Part shown: piece by piece, positions 9,232-17,825 of the stretch
Layout: every line of letters starts with the position of its first letter
How positions within the stretch are numbered: the stretch's first letter is position 1
Assembly (NCBI GenBank): GCA_003148945.1
Contig: QGGY01000018.1
Location: forward strand, 1-64,000
Origin: Murimonas intestini
GTDB lineage: Bacteria; Bacillota; Clostridia; Lachnospirales; Lachnospiraceae
Reading direction: 5' to 3'
DNA length: 64,000 nt
The notes under the pieces: model-generated
Database searches by the model: none
Seen by the model: the letters and a program-made list of their open reading frames with translations, nothing else
Told to the model about the DNA's origin: nothing
Translations under genes and position numbers: made by a program

Positions 9232-10164
9232 GTGAAAAATAAAATTCAGATTGCTTTAATGGTAGTATTTATAATGATATGCCTGCCCTATGTCCTGACG
9301 TGGATGATATCCTATAACGACAGGGAGAAATTTATAGCCCAGAGAGCATCCGGCGATATCATTACCGTAGATACAGGGGACGGTGTAAGGGAAATAGCTT
9401 TTGAAGATTATACGGCCGGAGTCCTCGCAATGCAGATGGATCCTAAAAGCAGCCCTGAAGCGCTTAAAGCCCAGGCAGTCATTGTCAGGACTAATCTGGC
9501 AGAAGGATTTGAGAGACAGGAGGCCTATGTGCCGGGCGAACCCTACATGACAGTCGCCCAGATGGAAGAAAAAGGGATATCAGAACAGATACTGGCGGCA
9601 GCAGAATCTACAAAGGATGAGATCCTGTGTTACGGGGACAGGCCTATAATGGCTTCCTTTCACGCCATCAGCTCCGGGAGCACCAGGAATGCTTCTGAAG
9701 CCCTGAAGTCAGACGAGTACCCATATCTTGTACAGGTAGACAGCAGCCAGGATGTCAGGGCCGCAGATTACCTGAAACGTGTGGAACTCACTCCTGCACA
9801 GATCGTGGAAAAATGCAGGACAGAATATCCGCAGCTGAGTGTGGCACAGTCCGGGGACAGCGCAGAGCGTCTTCAGATAAAAATATTATCCAGAGACAGC
9901 TCTGATTATGTACTTTCTATTCAGGTGGGAGATACGGTCATGCCGGGTGAGCAGTTCAGAAAGCTTCTGGATCTGCCGTCCAGCTGTTTTACCATGGAGG
10001 CAGGGAACGGAGCTGTAGCCATTATCACAAAAGGTCTTGGACACGGACTTGGGATGAGCCAGTACGGAGCGGAGCAGATGGCGGAAGGAGGAAGTACATA
10101 CAGTGAGATCCTGGCAGCGTACTTCCCCGGAACAGTATTGGTCAAAAAAGCTGAACAGTTCTGA
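9232..10164 (+). CDS. spoIID: SpoIID/LytB domain sporulation protein, catalytic Glu replaced
   Basis: The 310-residue protein has an N-terminal membrane anchor (residues 5-27) and a SpoIID/LytB domain: FEDYTAGVLAMQM, SPEALKAQAVIVRTNL, FHAISSGSTRNA and the C-terminal KGLGHGLGMSQYGAEQMA. SpoIID is the lytic transglycosylase of the engulfment machinery. In characterised SpoIID proteins the equivalent of AMQM reads ASEM or similar with a catalytic Glu; here it is Gln at residue 68 (codon cag). The start is GTG 9232, directly after the glgP terminator, with only a G-rich stretch as ribosome site. A SpoIIQ-like gene follows, as in other Clostridia. Catalytic competence is doubtful. Confidence 0.88.
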   Translation: MKNKIQIALMVVFIMICLPYVLTWMISYNDREKFIAQRASGDIITVDTGDGVREIAFEDYTAGVLAMQMDPKSSPEALKAQAVIVRTNLAEGFERQEAYVPGEPYMTVAQMEEKGISEQILAAAESTKDEILCYGDRPIMASFHAISSGSTRNASEALKSDEYPYLVQVDSSQDVRAADYLKRVELTPAQIVEKCRTEYPQLSVAQSGDSAERLQIKILSRDSSDYVLSIQVGDTVMPGEQFRKLLDLPSSCFTMEAGNGAVAIITKGLGHGLGMSQYGAEQMAEGGSTYSEILAAYFPGTVLVKKAEQF

Positions 10165-10295
10165 AATATAAATGATCAGCAGTTACAGAAGCAGTAATAG
10201 AAAATTTATAAAAGACATAAATTAATCGCTGTATATTCTTTCACGAGATGGAAATGCTATAAATGAACTAATTGATTATAGTAGAGGTGAAGAAT

Positions 10296-11072
10296 ATGCG
10301 AAAAAATAAGTTTGTGGATTTTATGAAAAAGAGAGGAACTATTGTAACCTTAAGCCTCTGTCTCGTGGGTGCAGCAGGGTTTTCAGCGCTCTATGCGGTT
10401 AATAAAGTAGAGAAGGCAAAGGAACAGCAGGAAAGGCTGATTGATTTAAATGAAGCTGCCGGCGAAGAGGATGGGGATACAGTAAAAGGCATTACAAAAA
10501 CAGAAGATAAGGAAACAGAAAAAGCAGAGGCAGCTAACAATGCGGACGTACTTTCTGAGTCTGAAGCGGCATCATTAAAAGATGACAAGGACACAGCCAA
10601 AGAGGAACAGACAGAAGGCCTGGTTGATGCTTCGGCCAACATTAAGCCCACAGTGAATTTTACAGATTCAGACGCACTCACATGGCCGGTGGCAGGTACG
10701 GTACTGATGGATTACAGCATGGATGCGACAGTGTACTACAAGACTTTAAATGAGTATAAATACAATCCGGCCCTGATCATTGGATGCGACGTGGATTCAC
10801 AGGTAGTGGCCGCCGCAAAAGGGATCGTGGAATCTATCGATGTTGACGGAGAGACAGGAACCACAATTAAGATGAATATAGGAAATAACTACGAATTAGT
10901 ATACGGCCAGCTCAAGGGAGTGACAGTAAATGTGGGTGATGTTGTTGAGACAGGTACTCTTTTAGGATATGTCAGCGAACCTACAAAATACTACTGTGAA
11001 GAAGGAACTAACCTGTATTTCCAGATGAATAAAGAAGGCGTTCCCGAGGACCCGTTCCTTTATCTGGAGTAA
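10296..11072 (+). CDS. spoIIQ: SpoIIQ-like protein with degenerate LytM (M23) domain
   Basis: The 258-residue protein has a short basic N-terminus, one membrane segment (about residues 15-34), an acidic Glu/Lys/Ala-rich linker (40-115) and an M23-type fold (125-255). Its position after spoIID matches the clostridial spoIID-spoIIQ arrangement, where SpoIIQ is the forespore half of the channel with SpoIIIAH. The zinc ligands of active LytM enzymes are missing: the HxGxD position reads IIGCD (161-165), and the HLH position reads NLY (239-241); only the Asp remains. A purely structural role is therefore likely. ATG 10296 is preceded by AGAGGTGA; an upstream in-frame start at 10272 has no ribosome site. 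Confidence 0.82.
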   Translation: MRKNKFVDFMKKRGTIVTLSLCLVGAAGFSALYAVNKVEKAKEQQERLIDLNEAAGEEDGDTVKGITKTEDKETEKAEAANNADVLSESEAASLKDDKDTAKEEQTEGLVDASANIKPTVNFTDSDALTWPVAGTVLMDYSMDATVYYKTLNEYKYNPALIIGCDVDSQVVAAAKGIVESIDVDGETGTTIKMNIGNNYELVYGQLKGVTVNVGDVVETGTLLGYVSEPTKYYCEEGTNLYFQMNKEGVPEDPFLYLE

Positions 11073-11099
11073 AGACAGGAAAACTGTATAAGCCTTTCC

Positions 11100-11129
11100 T
11101 TGCACAAAAGTCCAAATTTGGAGTATACT
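11100..11129 (+). promoter_or_regulatory. Candidate promoter for the GIY-YIG gene
   Basis: TTGCAC (11100-11105) and TATACT (11124-11129) with an 18-base spacer lie about 200 bases upstream of the GIY-YIG start. The resulting leader of roughly 200 bases holds no other gene I can support. Confidence 0.4.
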
Positions 11130-11336
11130 ATATTAAACCCCTGAGGATTCGCAATCGAAGGTTTATACAGGCGGCAAAATGGAGACAGAATGACTTTGGC
11201 ATCTGAATCCCTGGGTGAAATACTTTTTATGTTCGATTGCTTTTTATAGAGGGCGTGCATGTTTTATTAATTTGAGGATGCCTGGCATCCCGGAGAATGT
11301 GCGCGCTTTACATAGACGGGATGCTGTGGAGGAAAA

Positions 11337-11603
11337 GTGGAAAAGACGAATTATACGTATATCCTGAGGTGCAGCGACGGCACCTTGTATACGGGATGGA
11401 CAAATGACCTGGACAAGCGTGTGGCAGACCACAATGCAGGCAAGGGGGCAAAATATACGAAAGGGCGCACTCCTGTCTCTGTGGCATATTATGAAGTATT
11501 TAAAACAAAGCAGGAAGCCATGCACCGTGAATATGAGATCAAGCATATGAGCCGTGCCAAAAAGCAGCAGCTTCTGAAGGAGGGACAGACCAAGGCAGAC
11601 TGA
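11337..11603 (+). CDS. GIY-YIG nuclease superfamily protein (UPF0213)
   Basis: An 88-residue single-domain GIY-YIG protein. The start [20 protein letters not shown] contains the two motif halves (YIL and YTG), followed by the conserved Arg region in [16 protein letters not shown] and a Glu-rich helix ([12 protein letters not shown]). Family members of this size are encoded in most Firmicutes; their in vivo role is not settled. The start is GTG 11337, with GTGGAGG 5 to 11 bases upstream; no ATG is available near it. It ends about 45 bases before a bidirectional terminator. Confidence 0.88.
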   Translation: MEKTNYTYILRCSDGTLYTGWTNDLDKRVADHNAGKGAKYTKGRTPVSVAYYEVFKTKQEAMHREYEIKHMSRAKKQQLLKEGQTKAD

Positions 11604-11650
11604 TCTGATGGAAGATTACGGAAGTGTGCGCATATGTATATGATATGAGA

Positions 11651-11703
11651 ATAACAAATCAGCAGTCCGGGAGTTTTACCTGGACTGCTGATTTTGTTAT
11701 TCC
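11651..11703. terminator. Bidirectional terminator between convergent genes
   Basis: ATAACAAATCAGCAGTCC (11651-11668) pairs with GGACTGCTGATTTTGTTAT (11682-11700). The A-rich and T-rich flanks let it terminate both the GIY-YIG gene and the convergent hemolysin III-type gene. Confidence 0.8.
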
Positions 11704-11708
11704 TGATG

Positions 11709-12464
11709 TCACATGTTAACTACATAACAGTACATGAAAATGTAGTGGCAGATGCTTCCGGCCATAACAAAGAGATGGAAGATCTCGTGGGAGCCGAAAT
11801 TTTTATGCTTCAGATCAAAAAGGGGTACTTTTAGAGCGTATATGATTCCACCCACTGTATAAATGATGCCTCCGCCCAGCAACCATGCAAATGCAGCGGG
11901 AGAGAGCTTATCAAGCAGCTGTGTGAATGCCAGTATGCATACCCAGCCCATACCGATATATAATACGGAAGAAAACCATTTTGGACAGGTTATCCAGCAG
12001 GCCTTTATGAGTATTCCGGCAAGGGCGATTCCCCACACAAGATAAAACATAAAACGTCCAAAGCTGCCGCCAAGAACTATCAGGCAGACAGGTGTATAAG
12101 AACCGGCAATCAGGACAAAAATCATCATATGATCTATTTTGCGGAGGATCCGGTTTGTCCTGGTGGTCAGGTCCAGAGAATGATATGTGGCGCTGGCGCC
12201 ATAGAGACAGATCATACTCAGGATAAAGATTACCATCGAAATGACATGTACATTACCAGGGACATTTGCAGCCTTAATAATAAGAAAAGGAGCGGCGATT
12301 ACAGCCATGACCATACCAATAAAATGTGTGATAGCGCTTCCCGGATCCTTCAGGCTGAATTTTCTTTTAGCGCGTGACCTGTCTGTATACCTGTTATTTG
12401 ATGTATTACCTGCATTCTTAAAGGTGGCTGCGTTTATTGTTGATGTGTTTGATTTGTCTGGCAT
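11709..12464 (-). CDS. trhA: Hemolysin III / TrhA family membrane protein (PAQR)
   Basis: This 251-residue protein has a polar 45-residue N-terminus and seven predicted membrane segments, with the PAQR-family residues DPGSAITHFIGMVMA, SATYHSLDL, RKIDHMMIF and the C-terminal HEIFHLFVMAGSICHY, where the conserved His residues are potential metal ligands. TrhA proteins influence membrane lipid order; the old name hemolysin III is descriptive only. ATG 12464 is chosen because AAGGAGG lies 8 bases upstream; an upstream in-frame codon at 12482 lacks a site. An ACGTGTC/GACACGT inverted repeat (12490-12496 and 12515-12521) lies just upstream. Confidence 0.88.
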   Translation of the reverse strand: MPDKSNTSTINAATFKNAGNTSNNRYTDRSRAKRKFSLKDPGSAITHFIGMVMAVIAAPFLIIKAANVPGNVHVISMVIFILSMICLYGASATYHSLDLTTRTNRILRKIDHMMIFVLIAGSYTPVCLIVLGGSFGRFMFYLVWGIALAGILIKACWITCPKWFSSVLYIGMGWVCILAFTQLLDKLSPAAFAWLLGGGIIYTVGGIIYALKVPLFDLKHKNFGSHEIFHLFVMAGSICHYIFMYCYVVNM

Positions 12465-12489
12465 AATAAATCCTCCTTGCAATTACAAA

Positions 12490-12521
12490 ACGTGTCATGT
12501 GGATACTATATATCGACACGT
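12490..12521. promoter_or_regulatory. Inverted repeat upstream of trhA, candidate operator
   Basis: ACGTGTC at 12490-12496 and GACACGT at 12515-12521 are perfect inverted halves, centres 25 bases apart. They lie 26 to 57 bases before the trhA start codon, where they could bind a dimeric regulator or form a leader hairpin. No regulator is identified. Confidence 0.35.
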
Positions 12522-12601
12522 AGTTTTGAATACTACTTGCTGATATAGTTATATTATACCCTGGATAAGAAAAAATCAAGCATTTTTTACAATAACTTTC
12601 A

Positions 12602-12630
12602 TTGTATTTTTGTATAGAATCATATATAAT
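12602..12630 (+). promoter_or_regulatory. Promoter of the xpaC-telA operon
   Basis: TTGTAT (12602-12607) and TATAAT (12625-12630) with a 17-base spacer, about 75 bases ahead of the xpaC start. Confidence 0.6.
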
Positions 12631-12704
12631 TTAGATAACGCGCTTTTGGCTGTAAAAAGAGCCCTGCGCTAAACAGATGCAGGAGTTTGAACAGGAGGGA
12701 TAAC

Positions 12705-13958
12705 ATGGCACATCAGGACTGGTCAAATCTAGGGAATGATATAAGAAATATGGTGCAGTCAGCCATAGATTCCAAAGATTTTCAACAGTTAAATCAGTCT
12801 ATTAACCGCACCATAAACGATGCGATGCAGAATATAAATAAAGGGTTTCAGCAGGCAGGAAAGAATATGGGGATGGGGAGCCAGGGGCCAAAGGGACCCA
12901 GGCCGCAGCCGCAGAACCCATGGGAAAGAAGGCGTCCTGACCAGAACGCCAGCCCTTTTGACGTCAGCACAAAGACGAGGAAGGCCAGCCCGTATTTTGC
13001 GGGAACAGGCGCAGCGTCGGCAGCGGGAATCGCACTCTCTGTAGTGGGAGGTATCCTCACGGCGGGAACAGGGATAGCAACCCTTGTATTACTATTGATC
13101 TCGCTTTTTGGCGGGGAAATGTATTTAGGGTTTAAGATCGCTATCGGAATCATGCTTCCATTTTTAGTGGGAGGCGGCTTTATGGTAGGCAAGGGAGCCG
13201 GACTGCTGGGCAGAGTGAACAGATTCCGCGCCTATATAAGAGAACTGAGGGGGCAGCCATTCTGTCCGATCAAGAGCCTCGCTGAAGAGGTAGGCAAATC
13301 AGAGAGTTTTGTATTAAAGGATGTAAAGGATATGATAAAGCGACGCATGTTTATTGAGGGACATGTGGACGCTCAGAATACCTGTCTGATCGTCACAGAG
13401 GATGCATATGATCAGTATCTGGAGGCACAGCATCAGCTGGAAGACAGGAGGCGCCAGGAAGAACAGAGGCGTCAGGAACAGACGGCAAAAGGCGATATCC
13501 CTCAGGATACCCGCAAGATGATAGAGGAAGGGCAGGCATACATCAGGGAGATCCATGAATGCAACGATGCCATTCCGGGTGAGGAGATATCTGAGAAGAT
13601 ATCCAAGATGGAGCTGATTGTCCGCAAGATATTTGCTAAGGTTGAGAATGAGCCGGAATTAGCGGCGGATATGAGAAAGTTTATGGAATATTATCTGCCG
13701 ACCACAGTAAAACTGCTTCATGCATATGAGGAGCTGGATGCCCAGCCTATACAGGGGGCGAATATCGTAAGCTCTAAAAAGGAGATAGAAGATACGCTGG
13801 ATACTATAAATCAGGCATTTGAGAATCTTCTGGACAGCTTTTTCCAGGATACCGCGTGGGATATTTCCTCTGATATATCAGTTCTCCAGGCGATGCTGGC
13901 TCAGGAGGGTCTGACAAACTCGGCGTTTGACAAAGGTAAGTCAGGAAAAGTCGGCTGA
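12705..13958 (+). CDS. xpaC: XpaC-like membrane protein (5-bromo-4-chloroindolyl phosphate hydrolysis family)
   Basis: A 417-residue protein: a polar Gln/Asn-rich N-terminus with repeated DFQQLNQSINRTINDAMQN-type sequence, a Pro-rich linker, two membrane segments (about residues 105-165), a small helical domain (175-230), a charged coiled coil rich in Glu/Arg/Gln and a helical C-terminus. This matches XpaC of Bacillus subtilis, which is paired with a TelA family protein as here. The family name derives from a plate phenotype; no phosphatase motif is visible and the real role is probably envelope stress. ATG 12705 has AGGAGGG 6 bases upstream. The telA gene follows 43 bases later. Confidence 0.82.
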   Translation: MAHQDWSNLGNDIRNMVQSAIDSKDFQQLNQSINRTINDAMQNINKGFQQAGKNMGMGSQGPKGPRPQPQNPWERRRPDQNASPFDVSTKTRKASPYFAGTGAASAAGIALSVVGGILTAGTGIATLVLLLISLFGGEMYLGFKIAIGIMLPFLVGGGFMVGKGAGLLGRVNRFRAYIRELRGQPFCPIKSLAEEVGKSESFVLKDVKDMIKRRMFIEGHVDAQNTCLIVTEDAYDQYLEAQHQLEDRRRQEEQRRQEQTAKGDIPQDTRKMIEEGQAYIREIHECNDAIPGEEISEKISKMELIVRKIFAKVENEPELAADMRKFMEYYLPTTVKLLHAYEELDAQPIQGANIVSSKKEIEDTLDTINQAFENLLDSFFQDTAWDISSDISVLQAMLAQEGLTNSAFDKGKSGKVG

Positions 13959-14001
13959 TTGAAAGTGAACAAGAGAAACAGTAGATGGAAAGGATACAAT
14001 T

Positions 14002-15159
14002 ATGAGTGAAGAATTTAAAGAATTTCAGGCATCCCCTACTCTTACGCTGAACCCGTTCGGGGATACACCCCAGGCTAAGGAGGTACCGGCAGAACCGGTG
14101 CAGGCAGCTCCGGCCCAGAAACCGGAATTTGACGAGAGTATTCTCTCAGCAGAAGAAAAAAATATGGTTGATGCTTTTGCAGAGCAGATAAACCTGCGTG
14201 ATTCAGGGATGATCCTGCAGTACGGTGTTGGTGCGCAGAAGAAGATGGCGGACTTTTCAGAGGCTGCCCTTGATAATGTCCGCACTAAGGATCTGGGGGA
14301 AGTCGGTGACCTGTTAACAGGAGTGGTCACAGAGCTTAAGAACTTCGATGCAGACGAGGAAGAAAAAGGGTTCCTGGGATTTTTCAAAAAGAACACGAAT
14401 AAGCTGACGACCATGAAAGCTAAATATGACAGAGCTGAGGTGAATGTGGGAAAAATCTGTGAGGCCCTGGAGAACCAGCAGGTCACTCTTATGAAGGATA
14501 TAGCTGTACTGGATAAGATGTATGAGCTGAATAAGACATACTTCAAAGAGCTTTCCATGTACATCATAGCGGGAAAGAAGAAGCTGGAAAAGGTAAGGGC
14601 AGGGGAACTTCCTGAGCTGATGAGGAAGGCAGAGATGACAGGTCTTCCGGAGGATGCGCAGGCTGCCAAGGATCTGGATGCCATGTGCAACCGCTTTGAG
14701 AAGAAGCTTCATGACCTGGAGCTGACAAGGATGATCTCCATCCAGACGGCGCCGCAGATACGCCTTGTCCAGAATAATGATACAATGATGGTAGAGAAAA
14801 TACAGTCAACAGTTGTGAACACCATCCCTCTCTGGAAGAGCCAGATGGTACTGGCCCTGGGTGTGGCCCACTCTACACAGGCTGCAAAGGCACAGAGGGA
14901 AGTTACAGACATGACAAATGAACTGCTCAGAAAGAATGCTGAGACACTGAAGCTGGCCAGTATCGAGACAGCTAAGGAGTCCGAGCGCGGTATCGTAGAT
15001 ATAGAGACGTTGAAAAATACCAATGAGTCTCTGATCTCTACACTGGATGAGGTCATGAAGATCCAGCAGGAGGGACGGCAGAAACGCCAGGAGGCAGAGC
15101 TTGAGATGCAGCGCATGGAAGGAGAGCTTAAGAGTAAGCTTCTTCAGCTGCAGAGATAA
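14002..15159 (+). CDS. telA: TelA family toxic anion resistance protein
   Basis: The 385-residue soluble protein is almost wholly alpha-helical and belongs to the TelA family: LREMVDAFA-type start, GFLGFFKKNTNKLTTMKAKYDRAEVNVGKI, NKTYFKELSMYIIAGKKKL and the C-terminal long coiled coil ending in MEGELKSKLLQL. Homologues were named for tellurite resistance and are also linked to tolerance of cell-wall antibiotics and lantibiotics; the mechanism is unknown. It is the second gene of an operon with xpaC, the same pairing as xpaC-yaaN in B. subtilis, which supports a joint function at the membrane. ATG with an AAAGGA site. Confidence 0.9.
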   Translation: MSEEFKEFQASPTLTLNPFGDTPQAKEVPAEPVQAAPAQKPEFDESILSAEEKNMVDAFAEQINLRDSGMILQYGVGAQKKMADFSEAALDNVRTKDLGEVGDLLTGVVTELKNFDADEEEKGFLGFFKKNTNKLTTMKAKYDRAEVNVGKICEALENQQVTLMKDIAVLDKMYELNKTYFKELSMYIIAGKKKLEKVRAGELPELMRKAEMTGLPEDAQAAKDLDAMCNRFEKKLHDLELTRMISIQTAPQIRLVQNNDTMMVEKIQSTVVNTIPLWKSQMVLALGVAHSTQAAKAQREVTDMTNELLRKNAETLKLASIETAKESERGIVDIETLKNTNESLISTLDEVMKIQQEGRQKRQEAELEMQRMEGELKSKLLQLQR

Positions 15160-15198
15160 TTGCTGGCTGGTTATTATTTACAGTTCCGGATTCTCCCC

Positions 15199-15228
15199 TT
15201 GACAATACAGTGCTTTTCGTGCTATGAT
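15199..15228 (+). promoter_or_regulatory. Promoter of the DEAD-box helicase gene
   Basis: A perfect TTGACA (15199-15204) and TATGAT (15223-15228), 18-base spacer. The transcript would start near 15235 and carry a leader of about 160 bases. Confidence 0.75.
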
Positions 15229-15280
15229 AGCGCTTGCACTGTCTAGAGTGGATAGAAACAATATGATAAATGGAGTTTTA

Positions 15281-15354
15281 GCCCTGTACATAGCGATGTG
15301 TTGCAGGGCGTTTTCATGTTCCGGGAAGCAGGAACCGTTTCCAATAACATGAAA
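15281..15354 (+). promoter_or_regulatory. Structured 5' leader of the DEAD-box helicase mRNA
   Basis: Two consecutive hairpins lie in the leader. The first pairs GCCCTG (15281-15286) with CAGGGC (15304-15309), with ACAT/ATGT inside, and is followed by GTTTT like a weak attenuator. The second pairs CATGTT with AACATG and has an inner GGAA/TTCC stem. Leaders of RNA helicase genes are often autoregulatory or cold-responsive; that role is inferred here. Confidence 0.5.
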
Positions 15355-15397
15355 GCGTCGCGCCAAATCGGAGCTGCAGGGAAAGAAAGGTGGAAAT

Positions 15398-16981
15398 ATG
15401 GAAACAATAAGATTTGATGAGCTTGGGCTCAGCGACCAGATATTAAGAGCGGTAACAGAGATGGGATTTGAGGCGGCCAGCCCCATACAGGCTAAGGCTA
15501 TCCCGGTGATGATGGAAGGAAAAGATATAATCGGGCAGGCGCAGACAGGTACAGGAAAGACAGCTGCATTTGGTATACCTCTGCTGCAGAAGATTGATCC
15601 TAAGAATAAGAAGCTTCAGGCTATGATCCTCTGTCCCACAAGAGAGCTTGCCATCCAGGTTGCAGAGGAAATCCGCAGGCTTGCGAATTTCATGCACGGA
15701 ATTAAGATTCTCCCTGTCTACGGAGGACAGGACATTGTCAAGCAGATACGGTCCCTCAAGAGCGGAGTTCAGCTTATCATCGGAACTCCGGGCCGTGTTA
15801 TGGACCATATGAGAAGAAAGACCATAAAGTGGGATCAGGTGCATACCATTGTCCTGGATGAGGCAGATGAGATGCTTAATATGGGCTTCCGTGAGGATAT
15901 CGAGACGATCCTGAGCGAAGTTCCGGAAGAAAGACAGACAGTTCTTTTTTCAGCCACAATGCCAAAGCCTATTCTGGATATCACAGATAAATACCAGAAA
16001 GATGCCCAGATGGTCAAGGTGGTCAAAAAAGAGCTTACAGTGTCCAACATTGACCAGTATTATTATGAAGTAAAACAGAAGAATAAGGAGGAGGTCCTCT
16101 CAAGGCTTCTGGATATGTATAATCCTAAGCTTTCTCTTGTATTCTGCAATACTAAGAAAAAGGTGGATGAACTGGCGGCAGATTTAAAAGGCAGGGGTTA
16201 CTTTGCTGAAGGCCTCCATGGTGATATGAAGCAGTCTCAGAGAGACAGGGTCATGAACAGCTTCCGCAACGGGAGGACAGAGATCCTCATCGCAACTGAT
16301 GTGGCGGCCAGGGGAATTGATGTGGACGATGTTGAGGCGGTATTTAATTATGATCTTCCCCAGGATGATGAGTTCTACGTGCACCGTATAGGGCGTACAG
16401 GACGTGCGGGAAGGGTTGGTAAAGCATTTACTTTTGTAGTTGGCAAGGAAGTGTATAAGCTTAAGGATATACAGAGGTATTGCAAGACTAAGATCTATGC
16501 ACAGCCGATACCGTCACTGGATGATGTCTCCGCTATAAAGGCAGACAATGTACTTGGGGAAATTAAGCAGATCATCCAGAATGAAGATCTTTCTTCTATT
16601 ATTAATATGCTGGAGCAGAACATCAATGAAGAGGACTACACAGCCATGGATGTGGCGGCAGCTTTCTTAAAGAGGGAGATGGGACAGGAGATCACAGCAC
16701 AGGAGGAGAAATATGATTTCGGTGATACTGGTGCAGAAGAAGGAATGGTCCGTCTGTTCATTAATATAGGAAAGAAACAGAATGTGAAGCCTGGTGATAT
16801 CCTGGGAGCAATTGCAGGAGAATCAGGAATGCCGGGGCGTCTTGTGGGCAGTATAGATATGTTTGACAAATACACATTTGTGGAAGTGCCAAGAGAGAAT
16901 GCCAGGGATGTCTTAAATGCCATGGATCATGCTAAGATAAAAGGAAAGCTGATCAGCATTGAGCCGGCAAACAGAAAATAA
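15398..16981 (+). CDS. DEAD/DEAH-box ATP-dependent RNA helicase with DbpA-type RNA-binding domain
   Basis: The 527-residue helicase has all core motifs in order: the Q-motif region ending PIQAKAIP, motif I AQTGTGKT, PTRELA, TPGR, DEAD, SAT, ATDVAARGIDV and HRIGRTGRAGR. Residues about 450-525 form a DbpA-like RNA-binding domain (RLFINIGKKQNVKPGDILGA), found in CshA/DeaD/DbpA proteins that remodel rRNA and mRNA. It acts in the cytosol in ribosome assembly or cold adaptation. ATG 15398 has GAAAGG 8 bases upstream. Its transcript has a long hairpin-rich leader (15281-15354), which suggests post-transcriptional control. The exact paralogue (CshA versus DbpA) is not resolved. Confidence 0.93.
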   Translation: METIRFDELGLSDQILRAVTEMGFEAASPIQAKAIPVMMEGKDIIGQAQTGTGKTAAFGIPLLQKIDPKNKKLQAMILCPTRELAIQVAEEIRRLANFMHGIKILPVYGGQDIVKQIRSLKSGVQLIIGTPGRVMDHMRRKTIKWDQVHTIVLDEADEMLNMGFREDIETILSEVPEERQTVLFSATMPKPILDITDKYQKDAQMVKVVKKELTVSNIDQYYYEVKQKNKEEVLSRLLDMYNPKLSLVFCNTKKKVDELAADLKGRGYFAEGLHGDMKQSQRDRVMNSFRNGRTEILIATDVAARGIDVDDVEAVFNYDLPQDDEFYVHRIGRTGRAGRVGKAFTFVVGKEVYKLKDIQRYCKTKIYAQPIPSLDDVSAIKADNVLGEIKQIIQNEDLSSIINMLEQNINEEDYTAMDVAAAFLKREMGQEITAQEEKYDFGDTGAEEGMVRLFINIGKKQNVKPGDILGAIAGESGMPGRLVGSIDMFDKYTFVEVPRENARDVLNAMDHAKIKGKLISIEPANRK

Positions 16982-17093
16982 ACAGCAGAAAAGAACTGGA
17001 CTGGTCAAAAAAATCATAACTGGCTATTTCGATTAAACCAGATTGGTGATAACATAACTCCTGTGAAAAGATTTACAGAAAAGAGGAAATGTT

Positions 17094-17693
17094 ATGGAAA
17101 AGAGAAACAGCACTGTTATGAAATTAGCCCAGACGGCTTTGATGGCTGCGCTCTGCTTTGTGAGCTTTACCTTTCTGCAGATAAAGATACCCATGCCGGG
17201 AGGGGATGCCACGTCTATCCACATAGGAAATGCCTTCTGTGTGCTGGCTGCACTGCTCCTGGGCGGCGGATACGGCGGACTGGCCGGTGCAGTTGGGATG
17301 ACGATTGCAGATCTTCTGGACCCTGTTTACATCGTAGGCGCTCCAAAGACCTTTATACTGAAGCTCTGTATTGGGCTTATCACGGGATTCGTGGCACACC
17401 ATATTGCGCATATTGGAGACAGCCAGGATAAAAAGTACATTTTTAAATGGAGTACCATCGCATCTATATGCGGGCTTGCATTTAACGTTGTGGCTGATCC
17501 GCTTGTAGGTTATTTCTATAAGCAGTATATTTTGGGGCAGCCTCAGGAGATGGCTTCAGTACTGGCAAAGTGGAGTACGGCAACTACATTTATAAATGCA
17601 GTGATCTCAGTAGTGTTAGTGGCGGCAGTCTATAATGCACTGAGACCTGTTCTGCAGAAGTCGAATATGCTGGTGCACGTGGGGAGCAGATAA
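17094..17693 (+). CDS. ECF transporter S component
   Basis: A 199-residue protein with five or six membrane segments, typical of S components of energy-coupling-factor vitamin importers: TALMAALCFVSFTFLQIKIPMPGG at the N-terminus, then HIGNAFCVLAALLLGGGYGGLAGAVGMTIADLLDP, the usual glycine-rich loop, and an amphipathic cytosolic stretch before the last segments. The ATPase and T subunits are not in this window, so it probably uses a shared group II ECF module. The substrate cannot be told from sequence, and I see no riboswitch in the 110 bases upstream. ATG 17094 with an AGAGG site. A small palindromic repeat and a strong terminator follow it. Confidence 0.85.
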   Translation: MEKRNSTVMKLAQTALMAALCFVSFTFLQIKIPMPGGDATSIHIGNAFCVLAALLLGGGYGGLAGAVGMTIADLLDPVYIVGAPKTFILKLCIGLITGFVAHHIAHIGDSQDKKYIFKWSTIASICGLAFNVVADPLVGYFYKQYILGQPQEMASVLAKWSTATTFINAVISVVLVAAVYNALRPVLQKSNMLVHVGSR

Positions 17694-17702
17694 AGGAAAC
17701 AT

Positions 17703-17727
17703 GTAACTGTGAAGGTTGAACAGTTAC
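17703..17727. repeat. Copy of dispersed GTAACTGT/ACAGTTAC palindromic repeat
   Basis: GTAACTGT (17703-17710) and ACAGTTAC (17720-17727) are perfect inverted arms around a 9-base loop. The reverse complement reads almost exactly like 38915-38941: both have GTAACTGTTCA, then CCTTCACAGTTACATG. It therefore belongs to a small repeat family in this genome rather than being a chance hairpin. Confidence 0.6.
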
Positions 17728-17737
17728 GAAAATATAT

Positions 17738-17777
17738 AAAAAAGCGGGACTGTAATAATACAGATTCCCGCTTTTTT
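17738..17777. terminator. Bidirectional terminator between the ECF gene and rubrerythrin
   Basis: AAAAAAGCGGGA pairs with TTCCCGCTTTTTT around a loop containing TGTA/TACA. A-tract and T-tract on opposite sides allow termination in both directions for the convergent genes. Confidence 0.85.
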
Positions 17778-17825
17778 GCATAAATGCCGTTTATGCTGTT
17801 TTAATATTTAGGTGTTTTGGATAAC

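Noticed and set aside
16985-17093. A riboswitch upstream of the ECF S component
   Set aside because: I found no conserved core of any riboswitch class I know; only weak CTGG/CCAG pairing.
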